Source of the DNA: Aeromonas fluvialis
GTDB lineage: Bacteria > Pseudomonadota > Gammaproteobacteria > Enterobacterales > Aeromonadaceae
Length of the DNA: 64,000 bases
Reading direction: 5' to 3'
NCBI RefSeq assembly: GCF_000819885.1
Contig: NZ_CDBO01000021.1
Span: 62,001-126,000 of the forward strand
This document shows, piece by piece, positions 54,315 to 64,000 of this stretch (positions are counted from its first letter, which is position 1; every line of letters begins with the position of its first letter). A model generated the notes under the pieces. It was not told where the DNA came from, made no database searches, and was given only the letters and a program-made list of their open reading frames with translations. The position numbers were made by a program, and so were the translations under genes.

Positions 54315-55253
54315 CTCCACATCCTGACGCCCTTCCACCAGGAAGCTCTCGGCCATGATGCCGGCGATGCCGGTACGGCCGCGGCGCAGTTGATCGCAGA
54401 TGTCTTGCGCCACCAGCAGCTGACGACGGTGATCCTTCATGCTGTTGCCGTGGCTGAAATCGACCACCAGACGCTCCGGCAGCCCCACATCGGCCAGCGC
54501 TTCACACGCTTCATCGACACTGGCGGTGTCGTAGTTGGGCCTGTGGCCGCCACGCAGGATCACATGACCAAAGGGGTTACCGGCGGTGCGATAGATGGTC
54601 ATCTTGCCGTCCTTGTCCGGCGAATAGAAGATGTGGCTGTGACGGGCGGCGCGCACCGCATCGATAGCGATGCGGGTGTTGCCGTCAGTGCCGTTCTTGA
54701 AACCGACCGGGCAGGAGAGGGCGGAGGCCATCTCGCGGTGTACCTGGGATTCAGTGGTGCGCGCACCGATAGCGCCCCAGGTGATGAGGTCGGCAATATA
54801 CTGGCCGGTCACCATATCGAGGAACTCGGTGGCGGTGGGCATGCCGATCTCGTTAATGTCGACCAGCAGTTTGCGCGCCAGTTTCAGCCCTTCGTTGACG
54901 TCGAAACTGCCATCGAGGCGCGGATCGTTGATGAGCCCTTTCCAGCCGACGATGGTGCGCGGCTTCTCGAAGTAGGTGCGCATCACGATGCAGAGGCTCT
55001 CTTTATAGTGCTCGCGCAGGGCGTTGAGGCGCTGGGCATACTCGCGAGCAGCTGCGGGATCATGGATAGAGCAGGGGCCGACAATGACCAGCAGGCGCTG
55101 ATCGTCTCCGGCCAGAATGGCTTCCACTTCGCGACGGGCATCCAGCAGATTCTGGGCAATGGTATCGGTGATCGGAAACGCGTGTGCAAGCTCGCTCGGA
55201 GTGATCAGTGACTCCAGGCGACGGGTGCGCAATTCATCTGTGTGAATGGACAT
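54186..55253 (-). CDS. aroH: 3-deoxy-7-phosphoheptulonate synthase, AroH-like
   Basis: 355 residues. TDELRTRRLESLITPSELA, GPCSIHDPAAAREYAQRL, MRTYFEKPRTIVGWKGLI and ESQVHREMASALSCPVGFKN follow E. coli AroH (tryptophan-sensitive isoform) more closely than AroF or AroG by eye. First step of the shikimate pathway. The C-terminus is unusual: after AAQV the chain ends RLNKTNLR, read through a repeat junction, instead of CLSKQA as in the outermost repeat. The start at 55253 lacks a strong SD. Confidence 0.93.
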   Translation of the reverse strand: MSIHTDELRTRRLESLITPSELAHAFPITDTIAQNLLDARREVEAILAGDDQRLLVIVGPCSIHDPAAAREYAQRLNALREHYKESLCIVMRTYFEKPRTIVGWKGLINDPRLDGSFDVNEGLKLARKLLVDINEIGMPTATEFLDMVTGQYIADLITWGAIGARTTESQVHREMASALSCPVGFKNGTDGNTRIAIDAVRAARHSHIFYSPDKDGKMTIYRTAGNPFGHVILRGGHRPNYDTASVDEACEALADVGLPERLVVDFSHGNSMKDHRRQLLVAQDICDQLRRGRTGIAGIMAESFLVEGRQDVENGCAAIFGQSITDACLSWNDTETLLAMLAEAAQVRLNKTNLR

Positions 55254-55397
55254 ACAACTCAAGTCTCGAGTGGGTGGTGTCAGCCGCAAGGGGCGAAAAA
55301 GCAAAGAGATAAAATAAAGCAAAAGTCCCCTGATTGAAACCTTGGGGGGCTCTGATAGGATGTGAGGCCAAAATCGATTCCAAATGAGGTAGATAGC

Positions 55398-55778
55398 GTG
55401 GCAAAGCCAGGGGCAACCGGGGTCACCCGCATCATCAACGCAACCGGTTATAGCATGAAGGGGCTCAAGTCAGCCTGGATTAACGAGGCGGCTTTTCGGC
55501 AGGAGCTGATGCTGATCCTGTTGCTGATGCCGCTGGCCTTCTGGCTGGGGGATTCTCTCAACCAGATCCTGCTGCTTATCGTCATCAGCTGGCTGGTGGT
55601 GATTGTCGAGATCCTCAACTCCGCCATTGAAGCTGTGGTAGACAGGGTTGGCTCCGAGCATCATGAGCTCTCCGGCCGCGCCAAGGATTTGGGCTCCGCC
55701 GCCGTTTTTATCGCGCTGGCCTTGAACGCCCTGGTATGGGGCGCGTTGGTGGGCCGCAATCTGTTGGGGTGGTGGTAA
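55398..55778 (+). CDS. dgkA: Diacylglycerol kinase
   Basis: 126 residues with three helices. INEAAFRQE, EILNSAIEAVVDRVGSEHHE and SGRAKDLGSAAV are the conserved DgkA core. Recycles diacylglycerol to phosphatidic acid in the inner membrane. GTG start at 55398, with GAGGT seven bases upstream, matches the E. coli N-terminus. Confidence 0.95.
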   Translation: MAKPGATGVTRIINATGYSMKGLKSAWINEAAFRQELMLILLLMPLAFWLGDSLNQILLLIVISWLVVIVEILNSAIEAVVDRVGSEHHELSGRAKDLGSAAVFIALALNALVWGALVGRNLLGWW

Positions 55779-55811
55779 GCCACTACGCTGCCTTTAGGTT
55801 CTGCTTCATAC

Positions 55812-55839
55812 AAAAGCCCGTCATCACGACGGGCTTTTT
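55812..55839. terminator. Bidirectional terminator dgkA/serA
   Basis: AAAAGCCCGTC / GACGGGCTTTT stem between convergent genes. Confidence 0.9.
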
Positions 55840-55859
55840 GCTGCGCAGATAAGGGTCTA

Positions 55860-57092
55860 TCAGTGGAGGATGCGGGCGCGGATGGTACCGTCGATCTCTT
55901 TGAGCTTGGCGAGCGCCTTCTCGCTGTGCTCGGTCTCCACGTCGATCACCACGTAACCGATATGGCTGCTGGTCTGCAGGTATTGACCGGCGATGTTGAT
56001 CCCCTCTTCGGCGAAGATCTGGTTGATCTTGTTCATCACCCCCGGCTGGTTGCGGTGAATGTGCAGCAGGCGGCTGGAGCCCTTGTGGCCCGGCAGCGAC
56101 ACTTCCGGGAAGTTGACGGCAGAGAGGGTGGAGCCGTTGTCGGAGTATTTGACCAGCTTGTTGGCCACTTCCAGCCCGATGTTCTCCTGCGCTTCATGGG
56201 TGGTGCCACCGATGTGCGGAGTCAGGATCACGTTCTCCAGTCCACGCAGCGGGCTTTGGAACTCCTCGTCGTTGGACTTGGGCTCGACCGGGAAGACGTC
56301 GATAGCGGCGCCAGCGATATGGCCGCTCTTGATCACGTCAGCCAGCGCGTCGATATCCACCACTGTACCGCGGGCGGCGTTGATGAAGATGGCGCCGGGT
56401 TTCATCATCCGCAGCTGCTCGGCACCGATCATGTTCTTGGTGGAGGCGGTCTCCGGCACATGCAAACTGATGACGTCAGACATATTGAGCAGCTCGACCA
56501 TGCTCGGCACCTGAATGGCGTTACCCAGCGAGAGCTTGTTCTCGATATCGTAGTAATAAACCTTCATGCCGATGCTCTCGGCGATGATGCCAAGCTGGGT
56601 ACCGATGTGGCCGTAGCCGATGATGCCAAGCTTCTTGCCACGGGCTTCCACCGAGCGGTTGGCCAGTTTTTCCCACACGCCGCGATGGCACTTGGCGTTT
56701 TTCTCGGGGATGCCGCGCAGCAGTAGCAGTATCTCACCCAGTACCAGCTCGGCGACCGAACGGGTGTTGGAGAAGGGGGCGTTGAAGACCGGAATGCCGC
56801 GGATCTGGGCCGCTTCCAGCTCGACCTGGTTGGTACCGATGCAGAAGCAGCCGATGGCGACCAGCTTGTTGGCGGCGTCGAGGACTTTCTCGGTGATCTG
56901 GGTGCGGGAGCGCAGCCCGATGAAATGGACGTCGCGGATCTGCTCGATCAGCTCCTCTTCGGAAAGAGAGGTCTTGAGATACTCCACACTGGTGTAACCT
57001 GCGGCACGAAAGGTCTCTACGGTGTTGGGATGGACTCCCTCCAGCAGCAGCACCTTGATTTTATCCTTGTCCAACGAAAACTTGGCAGTCAT
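55860..57092 (-). CDS. serA: D-3-phosphoglycerate dehydrogenase
   Basis: 410 residues, same as E. coli. NAD-binding GIIGYGHIGTQLG, catalytic Arg in FINAARGTVVD and His in LTPHIGGTTHEAQ. A C-terminal ACT domain (about 338-410, SSRLLHIHRNQPGVM) indicates serine feedback. First step of serine synthesis. AGAGGGA precedes 57092; the frame is open 60 codons upstream. Confidence 0.97.
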   Translation of the reverse strand: MTAKFSLDKDKIKVLLLEGVHPNTVETFRAAGYTSVEYLKTSLSEEELIEQIRDVHFIGLRSRTQITEKVLDAANKLVAIGCFCIGTNQVELEAAQIRGIPVFNAPFSNTRSVAELVLGEILLLLRGIPEKNAKCHRGVWEKLANRSVEARGKKLGIIGYGHIGTQLGIIAESIGMKVYYYDIENKLSLGNAIQVPSMVELLNMSDVISLHVPETASTKNMIGAEQLRMMKPGAIFINAARGTVVDIDALADVIKSGHIAGAAIDVFPVEPKSNDEEFQSPLRGLENVILTPHIGGTTHEAQENIGLEVANKLVKYSDNGSTLSAVNFPEVSLPGHKGSSRLLHIHRNQPGVMNKINQIFAEEGINIAGQYLQTSSHIGYVVIDVETEHSEKALAKLKEIDGTIRARILH

Positions 57093-57256
57093 GACGATCC
57101 CTCTGTATGTGCAAACGTAAGTGCAGATTTGGTGTGCGAAGAAAACCGTAAAGTAGCAAAAACGTTTGGGAGAGGGAATATTTGTGACGAAAGTCAAATT
57201 CTTTGAAGTTATCAACGAATGTTGTAAACATCCGTATGCAACTTGTTGAGGGATAA

Positions 57257-57283
57257 ATAAAAACGGCGCCATCAGGCGCCGTC
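57257..57283 (-). terminator. Intrinsic terminator downstream of rpiA
   Basis: ACGGCGCC / GGCGCCGT stem followed by TTTTATTTAT on the minus strand, about 130 bp past rpiA. Confidence 0.75.
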
Positions 57284-57416
57284 ATTTATTCACAGTGCAA
57301 TGTTTGGGTCATATCCCATTGCGGGGCTCAATCAGCGCCGCTGCTACGCCTGGGCTGGCAGAGTGGCGATGGCGGGCGAGGGAGTATGCCGCTGCACTGT
57401 GCCACCGGTGTCGGGA

Positions 57417-58070
57417 TTACTGGGTAATCACGCCGTCCGGCGTACCGATCAGGACCACATCGGCGCCGCGAGCGGCGAACAGGCCGTTGGTGACCACGCC
57501 AACGATGGCATTCAGTTGTACTTCCAACGCCTTGGCGTCGGTAATGGCCATGCCTTTCACATCCAGAATGTGGTTGCCGTTGTCGGTGACCACGCCTTCA
57601 CGCCACACCGGGTTGCCGCCCAGTTTGCGGATTTCGCGGGCCACGTATTCGCGGGCCATCGGGATCACTTCCACCGGCAGCGGGAACTGGCCCAGCACGT
57701 CGACGGTCTTGGTGTTGTCGATGATGCAGATGAACTTGTCAGCCACGGCGGCAACGATCTTCTCGCGGGTCAGGGCTGCGCCGCCGCCCTTGATCATGTC
57801 GCGGGTTGCGTTGATCTCGTCGGCGCCATCCACATAGACGGAGAGGGCGTCGATCTCGTTGAGATCATATACGGTGATGCCGAAGCCCTTGAGGCGCTCG
57901 GTAGAGGCCACGGAGCTGGATACCGCCCCCTTGATCTCGTCCTTCATGGTCGCCAGCGCGTCGATAAAGTGGTTGACGGTAGAGCCGGTGCCCACCCCGA
58001 CGATGGTGCCGGGAACCACATACTTGAGCGCAGCCCAACCGGCCGCCTTCTTCATTTCATCTTGAGTCAT
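57417..58070 (-). CDS. rpiA: Ribose-5-phosphate isomerase A
   Basis: 217 residues. [33 protein letters not shown] and ALTREKIVA are the phosphate-binding and catalytic segments of RpiA. Interconverts ribose-5-P and ribulose-5-P. AAGGA precedes the ATG. Same neighbours as E. coli (serA, rpiA). Confidence 0.97.
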   Translation of the reverse strand: MTQDEMKKAAGWAALKYVVPGTIVGVGTGSTVNHFIDALATMKDEIKGAVSSSVASTERLKGFGITVYDLNEIDALSVYVDGADEINATRDMIKGGGAALTREKIVAAVADKFICIIDNTKTVDVLGQFPLPVEVIPMAREYVAREIRKLGGNPVWREGVVTDNGNHILDVKGMAITDAKALEVQLNAIVGVVTNGLFAARGADVVLIGTPDGVITQ

Positions 58071-58231
58071 GATCGTTCCTTAAGAAAAAAGCGGGCGCAT
58101 TATATCCAACCCGGTACCCCGTCGCGACCTTGTTACTCACGTTCCGGGGCAAAAAGAAGGACTTTGTAAATCGTTTGCCTGTTTATTCTGCGTTTGCGCG
58201 CACAAAGCCGGGGTTGCTGGCCAAAAACAGC

Positions 58232-58828
58232 CTATTCAAAGCGCCAGCAGTGGCTTGGGGTGATGATCTGGGGCAGTGGCACATCCCACTCCTCTTGCGG
58301 AACCGCATCCACCTGCTGGCAGTCGTGGGCAATACCGAGTGGCTTTGGGCCCAGCTTGTGCTCATGCCAGATGGCGAGAGTGCGATCATAGTAACCACCC
58401 CCCATACCAAGGCGATTGCCCTGGTCATCGAAGGCAACCAGCGGGGTGCAGATAAGATCGAGCGTGCTGTGGGGCACCACCTGCAGGATATCCAACTCCG
58501 GCTCTTCGATGCCGTAGCGGTTGCGCACCATGGGGCTGGTGGCGGTGTAGCGCAAAAAGAGCAGGTGACCCGGGGTAAAGGGGTGGAGCACCGGCAGGTA
58601 GACCTCTTTGTGCTGGGCCCACAGCCAGTCGATGGTGGGCAAGGGATTGATCTCCCCGTCATTGGCCAGATAGAGGGCAATGCGTTTGGCTGCGAGGATC
58701 TCGGGGTGTTGCTTGAACTGGGCCAGCAGCTGTTGGGCCGCCGCTTGCTGCTCGATCGGACTCAGATTTTTGCGGCGTTGACGAACCAGTTGGCGCAGGG
58801 ATTGACGTTCGGGTTGGGACTCATGCAT
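58232..58828 (-). CDS. ygfA: 5-formyltetrahydrofolate cyclo-ligase family protein
   Basis: 198 residues. GMGGGYYDRTLA is the signature substrate/ATP-binding loop; LRQLVRQRRKNLSP is the usual N-terminus. Recycles 5-formyl-THF to methenyl-THF. In E. coli 6S RNA (ssrS) lies just upstream; here the 206 bp before the gene show no recognisable 6S sequence. Confidence 0.93.
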   Translation of the reverse strand: MHESQPERQSLRQLVRQRRKNLSPIEQQAAAQQLLAQFKQHPEILAAKRIALYLANDGEINPLPTIDWLWAQHKEVYLPVLHPFTPGHLLFLRYTATSPMVRNRYGIEEPELDILQVVPHSTLDLICTPLVAFDDQGNRLGMGGGYYDRTLAIWHEHKLGPKPLGIAHDCQQVDAVPQEEWDVPLPQIITPSHCWRFE

Positions 58829-59034
58829 GGGGAACCTCTGGTATCGCTGCGCATCGATGGCGTGAACGCGCTCTACCTTAGCACATTCACTCTGGACGTT
58901 AAGGTGTATGACAGAGGGACATCCACCCCGGACGGCTGATGCCCGGGGGAGGCGGGATATACGCTGGCGGGCCGATATATCATCAACAGGGAGAGCATCT
59001 GTTGCTTCACTATCGGATGTGCCAGCGTCAGATG

Positions 59035-60372
59035 TTATTGCTTGTCAGCTTTGCCGCGCATTTGGTGCTTCACGAACACGGCAATCAGAGCCGCCACAGC
59101 GAGCGCCATCGGGTAGAAACTCATGCTCACCACCGCCAGTGGCGACAGGGCGAAGATGGAGCCCAGCAGCAGCGCCTGTGCGCCCCAGGGGATCAGACCC
59201 TGTACCACGCAAGAGAAAATATCGAGCATGGAGGCGGCGCGGCGCGCAGTGACCCCGTGGTGATCCGCCAGATCCCGGGCCACCTTGCTGGCGACGATAA
59301 TGGCCACCGTGTTGTTGGCGGTGCAGAGGTTGGTGAGGCTCACCACCCCGGCGATGCCGAGCTCGGCCGCTTTCTCGTTCTGTTCACCGTTGTGCTCGCG
59401 AGTGAAACGGGCTATCAGGGTGCTGATGCGCTCGCTGATCCAGGCCAGCCCACCCTGACGCTCCATCAGGGCGCCGAGGCCGCCGATCAGCATGGAGAGC
59501 AGGAAGATCTCCTGCATGCCGGTAAAGCCCTGATAGATATCCTTGCTGAACTGACCGATGGCGTAGCCGTTGATCATGCCTACTGCACCGGCGGCCAGGA
59601 TGCCGATCCCCAGCACCACGAACACATTCACCCCGGCGAGTGCCAGCCCCAGGATCAGCAGATAGGGCATCACCTTGAACAGCTCGATGGTGCTGCCGTT
59701 GGCAGGGGATTCACCCACTGATCCCAGGGTCAGATAGAGCAGGATCACCGCGATGGCGGCAGGGGCCGCAATCTTGAAGTTCTCGCGGAACTTGTCCTTC
59801 ATCTCGCAACCCTGACTGCGGGTCGCGGCTATGGTGGTGTCGGAGATGATGGAGAGGTTATCGCCAAACATGGCACCGGAGAGAATAGTGCCCGCCATCA
59901 GTACCGGATCGATGCTGGTCGCCTGCGCCACCCCGAGGGCCACGGGGGCCACAGCCCCTATGGTGCCCATGGAGGTGCCCATGGCGGTAGCAATAAAGGC
60001 AGAGATGAGGAACAGCCCGGGCAGCAGCGCCCAGCCGGGGATGAGGGAGAGACCCAGCGCCACGGTAGCATCAACGCCGCCAGTGGCCTTGGCCACGCTG
60101 GCAAAGGCCCCCGCCAGCAGATAGATAAGGCACATCGCCATGATGTTGCTGTGGCCAACCCCCTTGAAGAAGGTCTCCAGATTGCTGTTGAAGCTCTCTT
60201 TGCCAAGCAGCAGGGCGAGCATCACCGCAGGCAGGGCAGCAACCGGAGCGGGCAGCTGATAGAAGGCGAACTCGACCCCCTGCAGGGTCAGCCAGGTACC
60301 GGTACCGATAAAGAGTGCGAGAAAAACCAGAAGTGGCAACAAGGCCCTGGCACTGGGTTGAGTCTGGATCAT
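59035..60372 (-). CDS. NhaC-family Na+/H+ antiporter-like transporter, candidate methionine transporter
   Basis: 445 residues and about eleven helices. SAFIATAMGTSMGTIGAVAP and GAMFGDNLSIISDTTIAATR are NhaC-family signatures. GAGGA precedes 60372; the frame is open 41 codons further up. MetJ-box-like repeats lie next to its likely promoter. Members of this family (MetT) have been proposed from comparative genomics as methionine transporters. The family alone would suggest a sodium/proton antiporter, so substrate remains open. Confidence 0.88.
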   Translation of the reverse strand: MIQTQPSARALLPLLVFLALFIGTGTWLTLQGVEFAFYQLPAPVAALPAVMLALLLGKESFNSNLETFFKGVGHSNIMAMCLIYLLAGAFASVAKATGGVDATVALGLSLIPGWALLPGLFLISAFIATAMGTSMGTIGAVAPVALGVAQATSIDPVLMAGTILSGAMFGDNLSIISDTTIAATRSQGCEMKDKFRENFKIAAPAAIAVILLYLTLGSVGESPANGSTIELFKVMPYLLILGLALAGVNVFVVLGIGILAAGAVGMINGYAIGQFSKDIYQGFTGMQEIFLLSMLIGGLGALMERQGGLAWISERISTLIARFTREHNGEQNEKAAELGIAGVVSLTNLCTANNTVAIIVASKVARDLADHHGVTARRAASMLDIFSCVVQGLIPWGAQALLLGSIFALSPLAVVSMSFYPMALAVAALIAVFVKHQMRGKADKQ

Positions 60373-60491
60373 GTGTTCCTCTGATATTGAACAATGACCT
60401 CCTGTCGTGAACTGCTTTACGCCTGTATCGGATAGGAACAGAGGAAAACAGGGTGGGCATCCTGCCGCTTTGGGGGGCTCACAGTAGTGAG

Positions 60492-60536
60492 TCAACCTCG
60501 CTCGGTCAAGATAGACGTCCAGATGGATAGGTGTTT
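60492..60536 (-). promoter_or_regulatory. Possible MetJ boxes and promoter of the NhaC-family gene
   Basis: Three consecutive octamers AGACGTCC, AGATGGAT, AGGTGTTT (60513-60536) match the met box AGACGTCT at 7, 5 and 5 of 8 positions. Next to them on the minus strand a TTGACC at 60504-60509 and a weak TACTGT 17 bp downstream could form a promoter. Tentative. Confidence 0.4.
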
Positions 60537-60635
60537 TTGTTTGGCGATTTCGCCTTTGAGATTAAATCCGTCAAATATTCTGATTTGTTAGCAATTTCCG
60601 TTTATATGTCGACGGTACGCGGTGGTGAAGAGTGA

Positions 60636-61517
<882 letters not shown>

Positions 61518-61556
61518 TGCCTCTGAGCGGCGCTTTCGTACTACTGCTACCCAGTG

Positions 61557-61582
61557 AAAAACCCCGGCTTGCCGGGGTTTTT
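61557..61582 (+). terminator. Intrinsic terminator of dapB
   Basis: AACCCCGGC / GCCGGGGTT stem with TT loop and five T's. Confidence 0.92.
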
Positions 61583-62186
61583 GCTGTCAGTCAGTTCGAG
61601 TTTGTCTAAAAAGGCACACTGCCTGCAATTTTTTTCTGAATGCCTTATAAATCACACTATTGTGTTATCCACCAGATTTTTCCTTCCTGAATGTCATCAC
61701 CAGGTAACAGATTTGAGCATCTTTATGGCTGATGAAGCCATTTTTTTACACGACTCGGAAAAGAGTAAAAATTCAAACGAAGAAAAACGTTTTCCACCTT
61801 TATCGTTCACTCTTGTCAAAATAAAAGCGTTTAATTTGTCATTAATGGTTTCTGTATAAAAATAAATGTCATTGTTTTTGTTTGATTTTTTGTTGGTTTT
61901 TGTCGCTATTGCGGGCTTGGCTGCATCTTTTGGTGTTGGTTTTTACTTTTCTTTCATATGAGGGGGTTGCAAAGCGAAATGGTGCATAGATAATGGTTAA
62001 TATTGCCTTTTTATTGAATTTGGATGCATTTCATCTGAGAAAAGACGTTGAAATGCGATCGTTTTTAAGTAGAATGCGCCCAATTTGCCAGAAATCTGCC
62101 GGGTTCGAGGCCTGTCCAAGACCGGAACCGAGCCCGCAACACCCAGGTAAATTGCTGAATTTAAAGCTAAATAACTGGAGGTTGTC
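61583..62186 (+). promoter_or_regulatory. AT-rich control region of carAB
   Basis: About 600 bp, much more AT-rich than its surroundings, without a gene. A PurR-like half-match AGAAAAACGTTTTCCA lies at 61781-61796. An ARG-box-like ATTGAATTTGGATGCATT (62013-62030; TGAAT-N4-ATGCA against TGAAT-N4-ATTCA) sits about 160 bp before carA. In E. coli carAB is controlled by both arginine and pyrimidine/purine signals, so these are plausible but unproven. Confidence 0.45.
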
Positions 62187-63323
62187 TTGAATCACACTGC
62201 ATTGCTAGTGCTGGAAGATGGAACTGTGTTCAAAGGCGTGTCGATAGGCGCCGAGGGATGTTCCGTTGGTGAAGTGGTTTTCAATACGTCGATGACGGGC
62301 TATCAGGAAATCCTCACCGATCCCTCTTATTCCCGTCAGATAGTCACCCTCACTTACCCTCATATAGGCAACACCGGCACCAACAGCGAAGATGAAGAGT
62401 CCAGTCAGATCCACGCTCAGGGATTGATCATCCGGGACCTTCCGATACTTGCCTCCAATTTCCGCAATCAGCAATCCCTCTCCGATTACCTCAAGTCTCA
62501 CAATATCGTTGGCATCGCCGACATCGACACCCGCAAACTGACCCGCATCCTGCGTGAGAAAGGCGCTCAGGCTGGCTGCATTCTGGCTGGGAAGCAAGCC
62601 GATGAAGCCTATGCCCTCGAACAGGCCCGCGCCTTCCCCGGTTTGAAAGGGATGGATCTGGCCAAAGAGGTGACGGTTGGTGAAGCGTACCACTGGACGA
62701 CCGGGAGCTGGCAGCTTGGCAAGGGGCACGTCACCCCGGATGCCGACCAGCTAAAATACCACGTGGTGGCCTATGATTTTGGCGTCAAGCGCAACATCCT
62801 GCGGATGCTGGTTGACCGTGGTTGCCGCCTGACCGTGGTGCCGGCCAAGACTCCGGCCGCCGAGGTACTGGCGATGAATCCCGATGGCATCTTCCTCTCT
62901 AACGGCCCCGGCGACCCCGAGCCGTGCGACTACGCCATCGAGGCCATCAAGGCTTTCCTCAATACCAACACGCCGGTGTTCGGCATCTGTCTGGGTCACC
63001 AGCTGCTGGGTCTGGCCTCCGGTGCCAAGACCGTCAAGATGAAGTTTGGCCACCACGGCGCCAACCATCCGGTGAAGAGTCTCGACGACAACACAGTGAT
63101 GATCACCGCCCAGAACCACGGCTTTGCGGTAGATGAGAGCACCCTGCCGGATTGCCTGCGCGCCACCCACGTCTCCCTGTTCGACGGCTCCCTGCAAGGT
63201 ATCCACCGCACCGACCGTCCGGCCTTCAGCTTCCAGGGGCACCCGGAAGCGAGCCCGGGCCCGCACGATTGTGCTGGTCTCTTTGACCACTTTATTGAAT
63301 TGATTAAGCAGTATCGCGCCTAA
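62187..63323 (+). CDS. carA: Carbamoyl phosphate synthase small subunit
   Basis: 378 residues. C-terminal glutamine amidotransferase with nucleophile Cys in [16 protein letters not shown] and the His/Glu pair in [11 protein letters not shown]. Feeds ammonia from glutamine to CarB for arginine and pyrimidine synthesis. TTG start with GGAGG five bases before; no ATG fits the family N-terminus ([14 protein letters not shown]). Confidence 0.95.
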   Translation: MNHTALLVLEDGTVFKGVSIGAEGCSVGEVVFNTSMTGYQEILTDPSYSRQIVTLTYPHIGNTGTNSEDEESSQIHAQGLIIRDLPILASNFRNQQSLSDYLKSHNIVGIADIDTRKLTRILREKGAQAGCILAGKQADEAYALEQARAFPGLKGMDLAKEVTVGEAYHWTTGSWQLGKGHVTPDADQLKYHVVAYDFGVKRNILRMLVDRGCRLTVVPAKTPAAEVLAMNPDGIFLSNGPGDPEPCDYAIEAIKAFLNTNTPVFGICLGHQLLGLASGAKTVKMKFGHHGANHPVKSLDDNTVMITAQNHGFAVDESTLPDCLRATHVSLFDGSLQGIHRTDRPAFSFQGHPEASPGPHDCAGLFDHFIELIKQYRA

Positions 63324-63343
63324 GAAATAGAGGAAAGAGTTTC

Positions 63344-64000
63344 ATGCCAAAACGTAATGACCTTCAGAGCATCCTGATCCTCGGCGCCGGCCCCATCGTC
63401 ATCGGCCAGGCCTGCGAATTTGACTACTCCGGCGCCCAGGCGTGCAAAGCCCTGCGCGAGGAGGGCTACCGCGTCATTCTGGTCAACTCCAACCCGGCCA
63501 CCATCATGACCGACCCGGAGATGGCGGACGCCACCTATATCGAGCCCATCACCTGGGAAGTGGTGCGCGAAATCATCAAGAAAGAGCGCCCTGATGCCAT
63601 CCTGCCCACCATGGGCGGCCAGACTGCACTGAACTGCGCACTGGATCTGGAGAAGCACGGCGTGCTGGCCGAGTTCGGGGTCGAGATGATCGGTGCCACT
63701 GCCGATGCCATCGACAAGGCCGAAGATCGCCGTCGCTTTGACATCGCCATGAAGAGCATTGGTCTGGAGTGTCCGCGCGCCGGTATCGCCCACAACATGG
63801 AAGAGGCGTGGGGCGTGCAGCAGATGGTCGGCTTCCCCTGCATCATCCGCCCCTCCTTTACCATGGGCGGCTCCGGTGGCGGCATTGCCTACAACACCGA
63901 AGAGTTCGTCGAGATCTGCGAGCGTGGTCTGGACTTGTCGCCGACCAAAGAGCTGCTCATCGACGAGTCGCTGATCGGCTGGAAAGAGTACGAGATGGAG
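63344..64000 (+). CDS. carB: Carbamoyl phosphate synthase large subunit, 5' part
   Basis: The first 219 codons only; the gene runs past the window end. [35 protein letters not shown] and [17 protein letters not shown] belong to the N-terminal carboxyphosphate domain with its ATP-grasp fold. AGAGGAAAG precedes the ATG. Twenty bases after carA, so one transcript. Confidence 0.97.
   Translation, partial: MPKRNDLQSILILGAGPIVIGQACEFDYSGAQACKALREEGYRVILVNSNPATIMTDPEMADATYIEPITWEVVREIIKKERPDAILPTMGGQTALNCALDLEKHGVLAEFGVEMIGATADAIDKAEDRRRFDIAMKSIGLECPRAGIAHNMEEAWGVQQMVGFPCIIRPSFTMGGSGGGIAYNTEEFVEICERGLDLSPTKELLIDESLIGWKEYEME

Noticed and set aside
58829-59034. 6S RNA (ssrS) upstream of ygfA
   Set aside because: The position fits E. 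coli gene order, but neither the conserved closing stem nor the central bubble sequences were recognised on the minus strand. A covariance-model search could settle it.
62096-62120. tRNA-like GGGTTCGAGGCC segment upstream of carA
   Set aside because: No acceptor, D or anticodon stems around it.

Overview
The window looks like a contiguous chromosomal segment of a gammaproteobacterium, most probably an Aeromonas. The evidence is a high-GC coding style, blocks of gene order shared with E. coli and Vibrio (adhE-ychE-oppABCDF, aspS-DUF72-cmoA-cmoB, serA-rpiA-ygfA, dapB-carA-carB), azurin, PilU and BtuCD. The species call is inference. No rRNA, tRNA, CRISPR array, phage or intact insertion sequence was found.

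Layout. 0-15 kb: azurin, a HutD/Ves protein, YceH, a binding protein overlapping a membrane diguanylate cyclase, small proteins, MATE and SulP transporters, and a four-gene aldehyde/alcohol dehydrogenase operon with its own TetR regulator and a clear operator. 15-27 kb: nucleoside hydrolase, DUF proteins, a YdcF-like protein, ManA, an AraC regulator, isocitrate dehydrogenase, two paralogous 58-residue proteins, an NlpC/P60 lipoprotein, and OxyR divergent from a 2-Cys peroxiredoxin. 27-36.6 kb: YebC, AspS and an FmdB-type zinc ribbon leftwards; DUF72, CmoA, CmoB and a retropepsin/inactive transglutaminase/ATP-grasp operon rightwards. 37-48.5 kb: AdhE, YchE, the oligopeptide permease and a Mn-riboswitch-controlled TerC/Alx protein. 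49-64 kb: a methyltransferase, PilU, BtuCD, an AroH-type DAHP synthase with a triplicated 3' end, DgkA, SerA, RpiA, YgfA, an NhaC-family transporter, DapB, CarA and the start of CarB.

Most genes are ordinary housekeeping genes. The unusual features are: (1) two decayed left ends of an IS4-family (Tn5-like) element, 21 kb apart and inverted, whose terminal hairpins now sit as intrinsic terminators after yebC and terC; (2) a 128-bp tandem triplication at the aroH 3' end that replaces the enzyme's last residues; (3) a 37-codon ORF between oppD and oppF that duplicates the OppD C-terminus; (4) a solute-binding protein/GGDEF pair resembling NspS-MbaA in layout; (5) the periplasmic aspartyl protease/7TM/ATP-grasp operon; (6) two tandem 58-aa paralogs of unknown function; (7) a TetR operator-promoter in front of the dehydrogenase operon; (8) MetJ-like boxes before the NhaC-family transporter.
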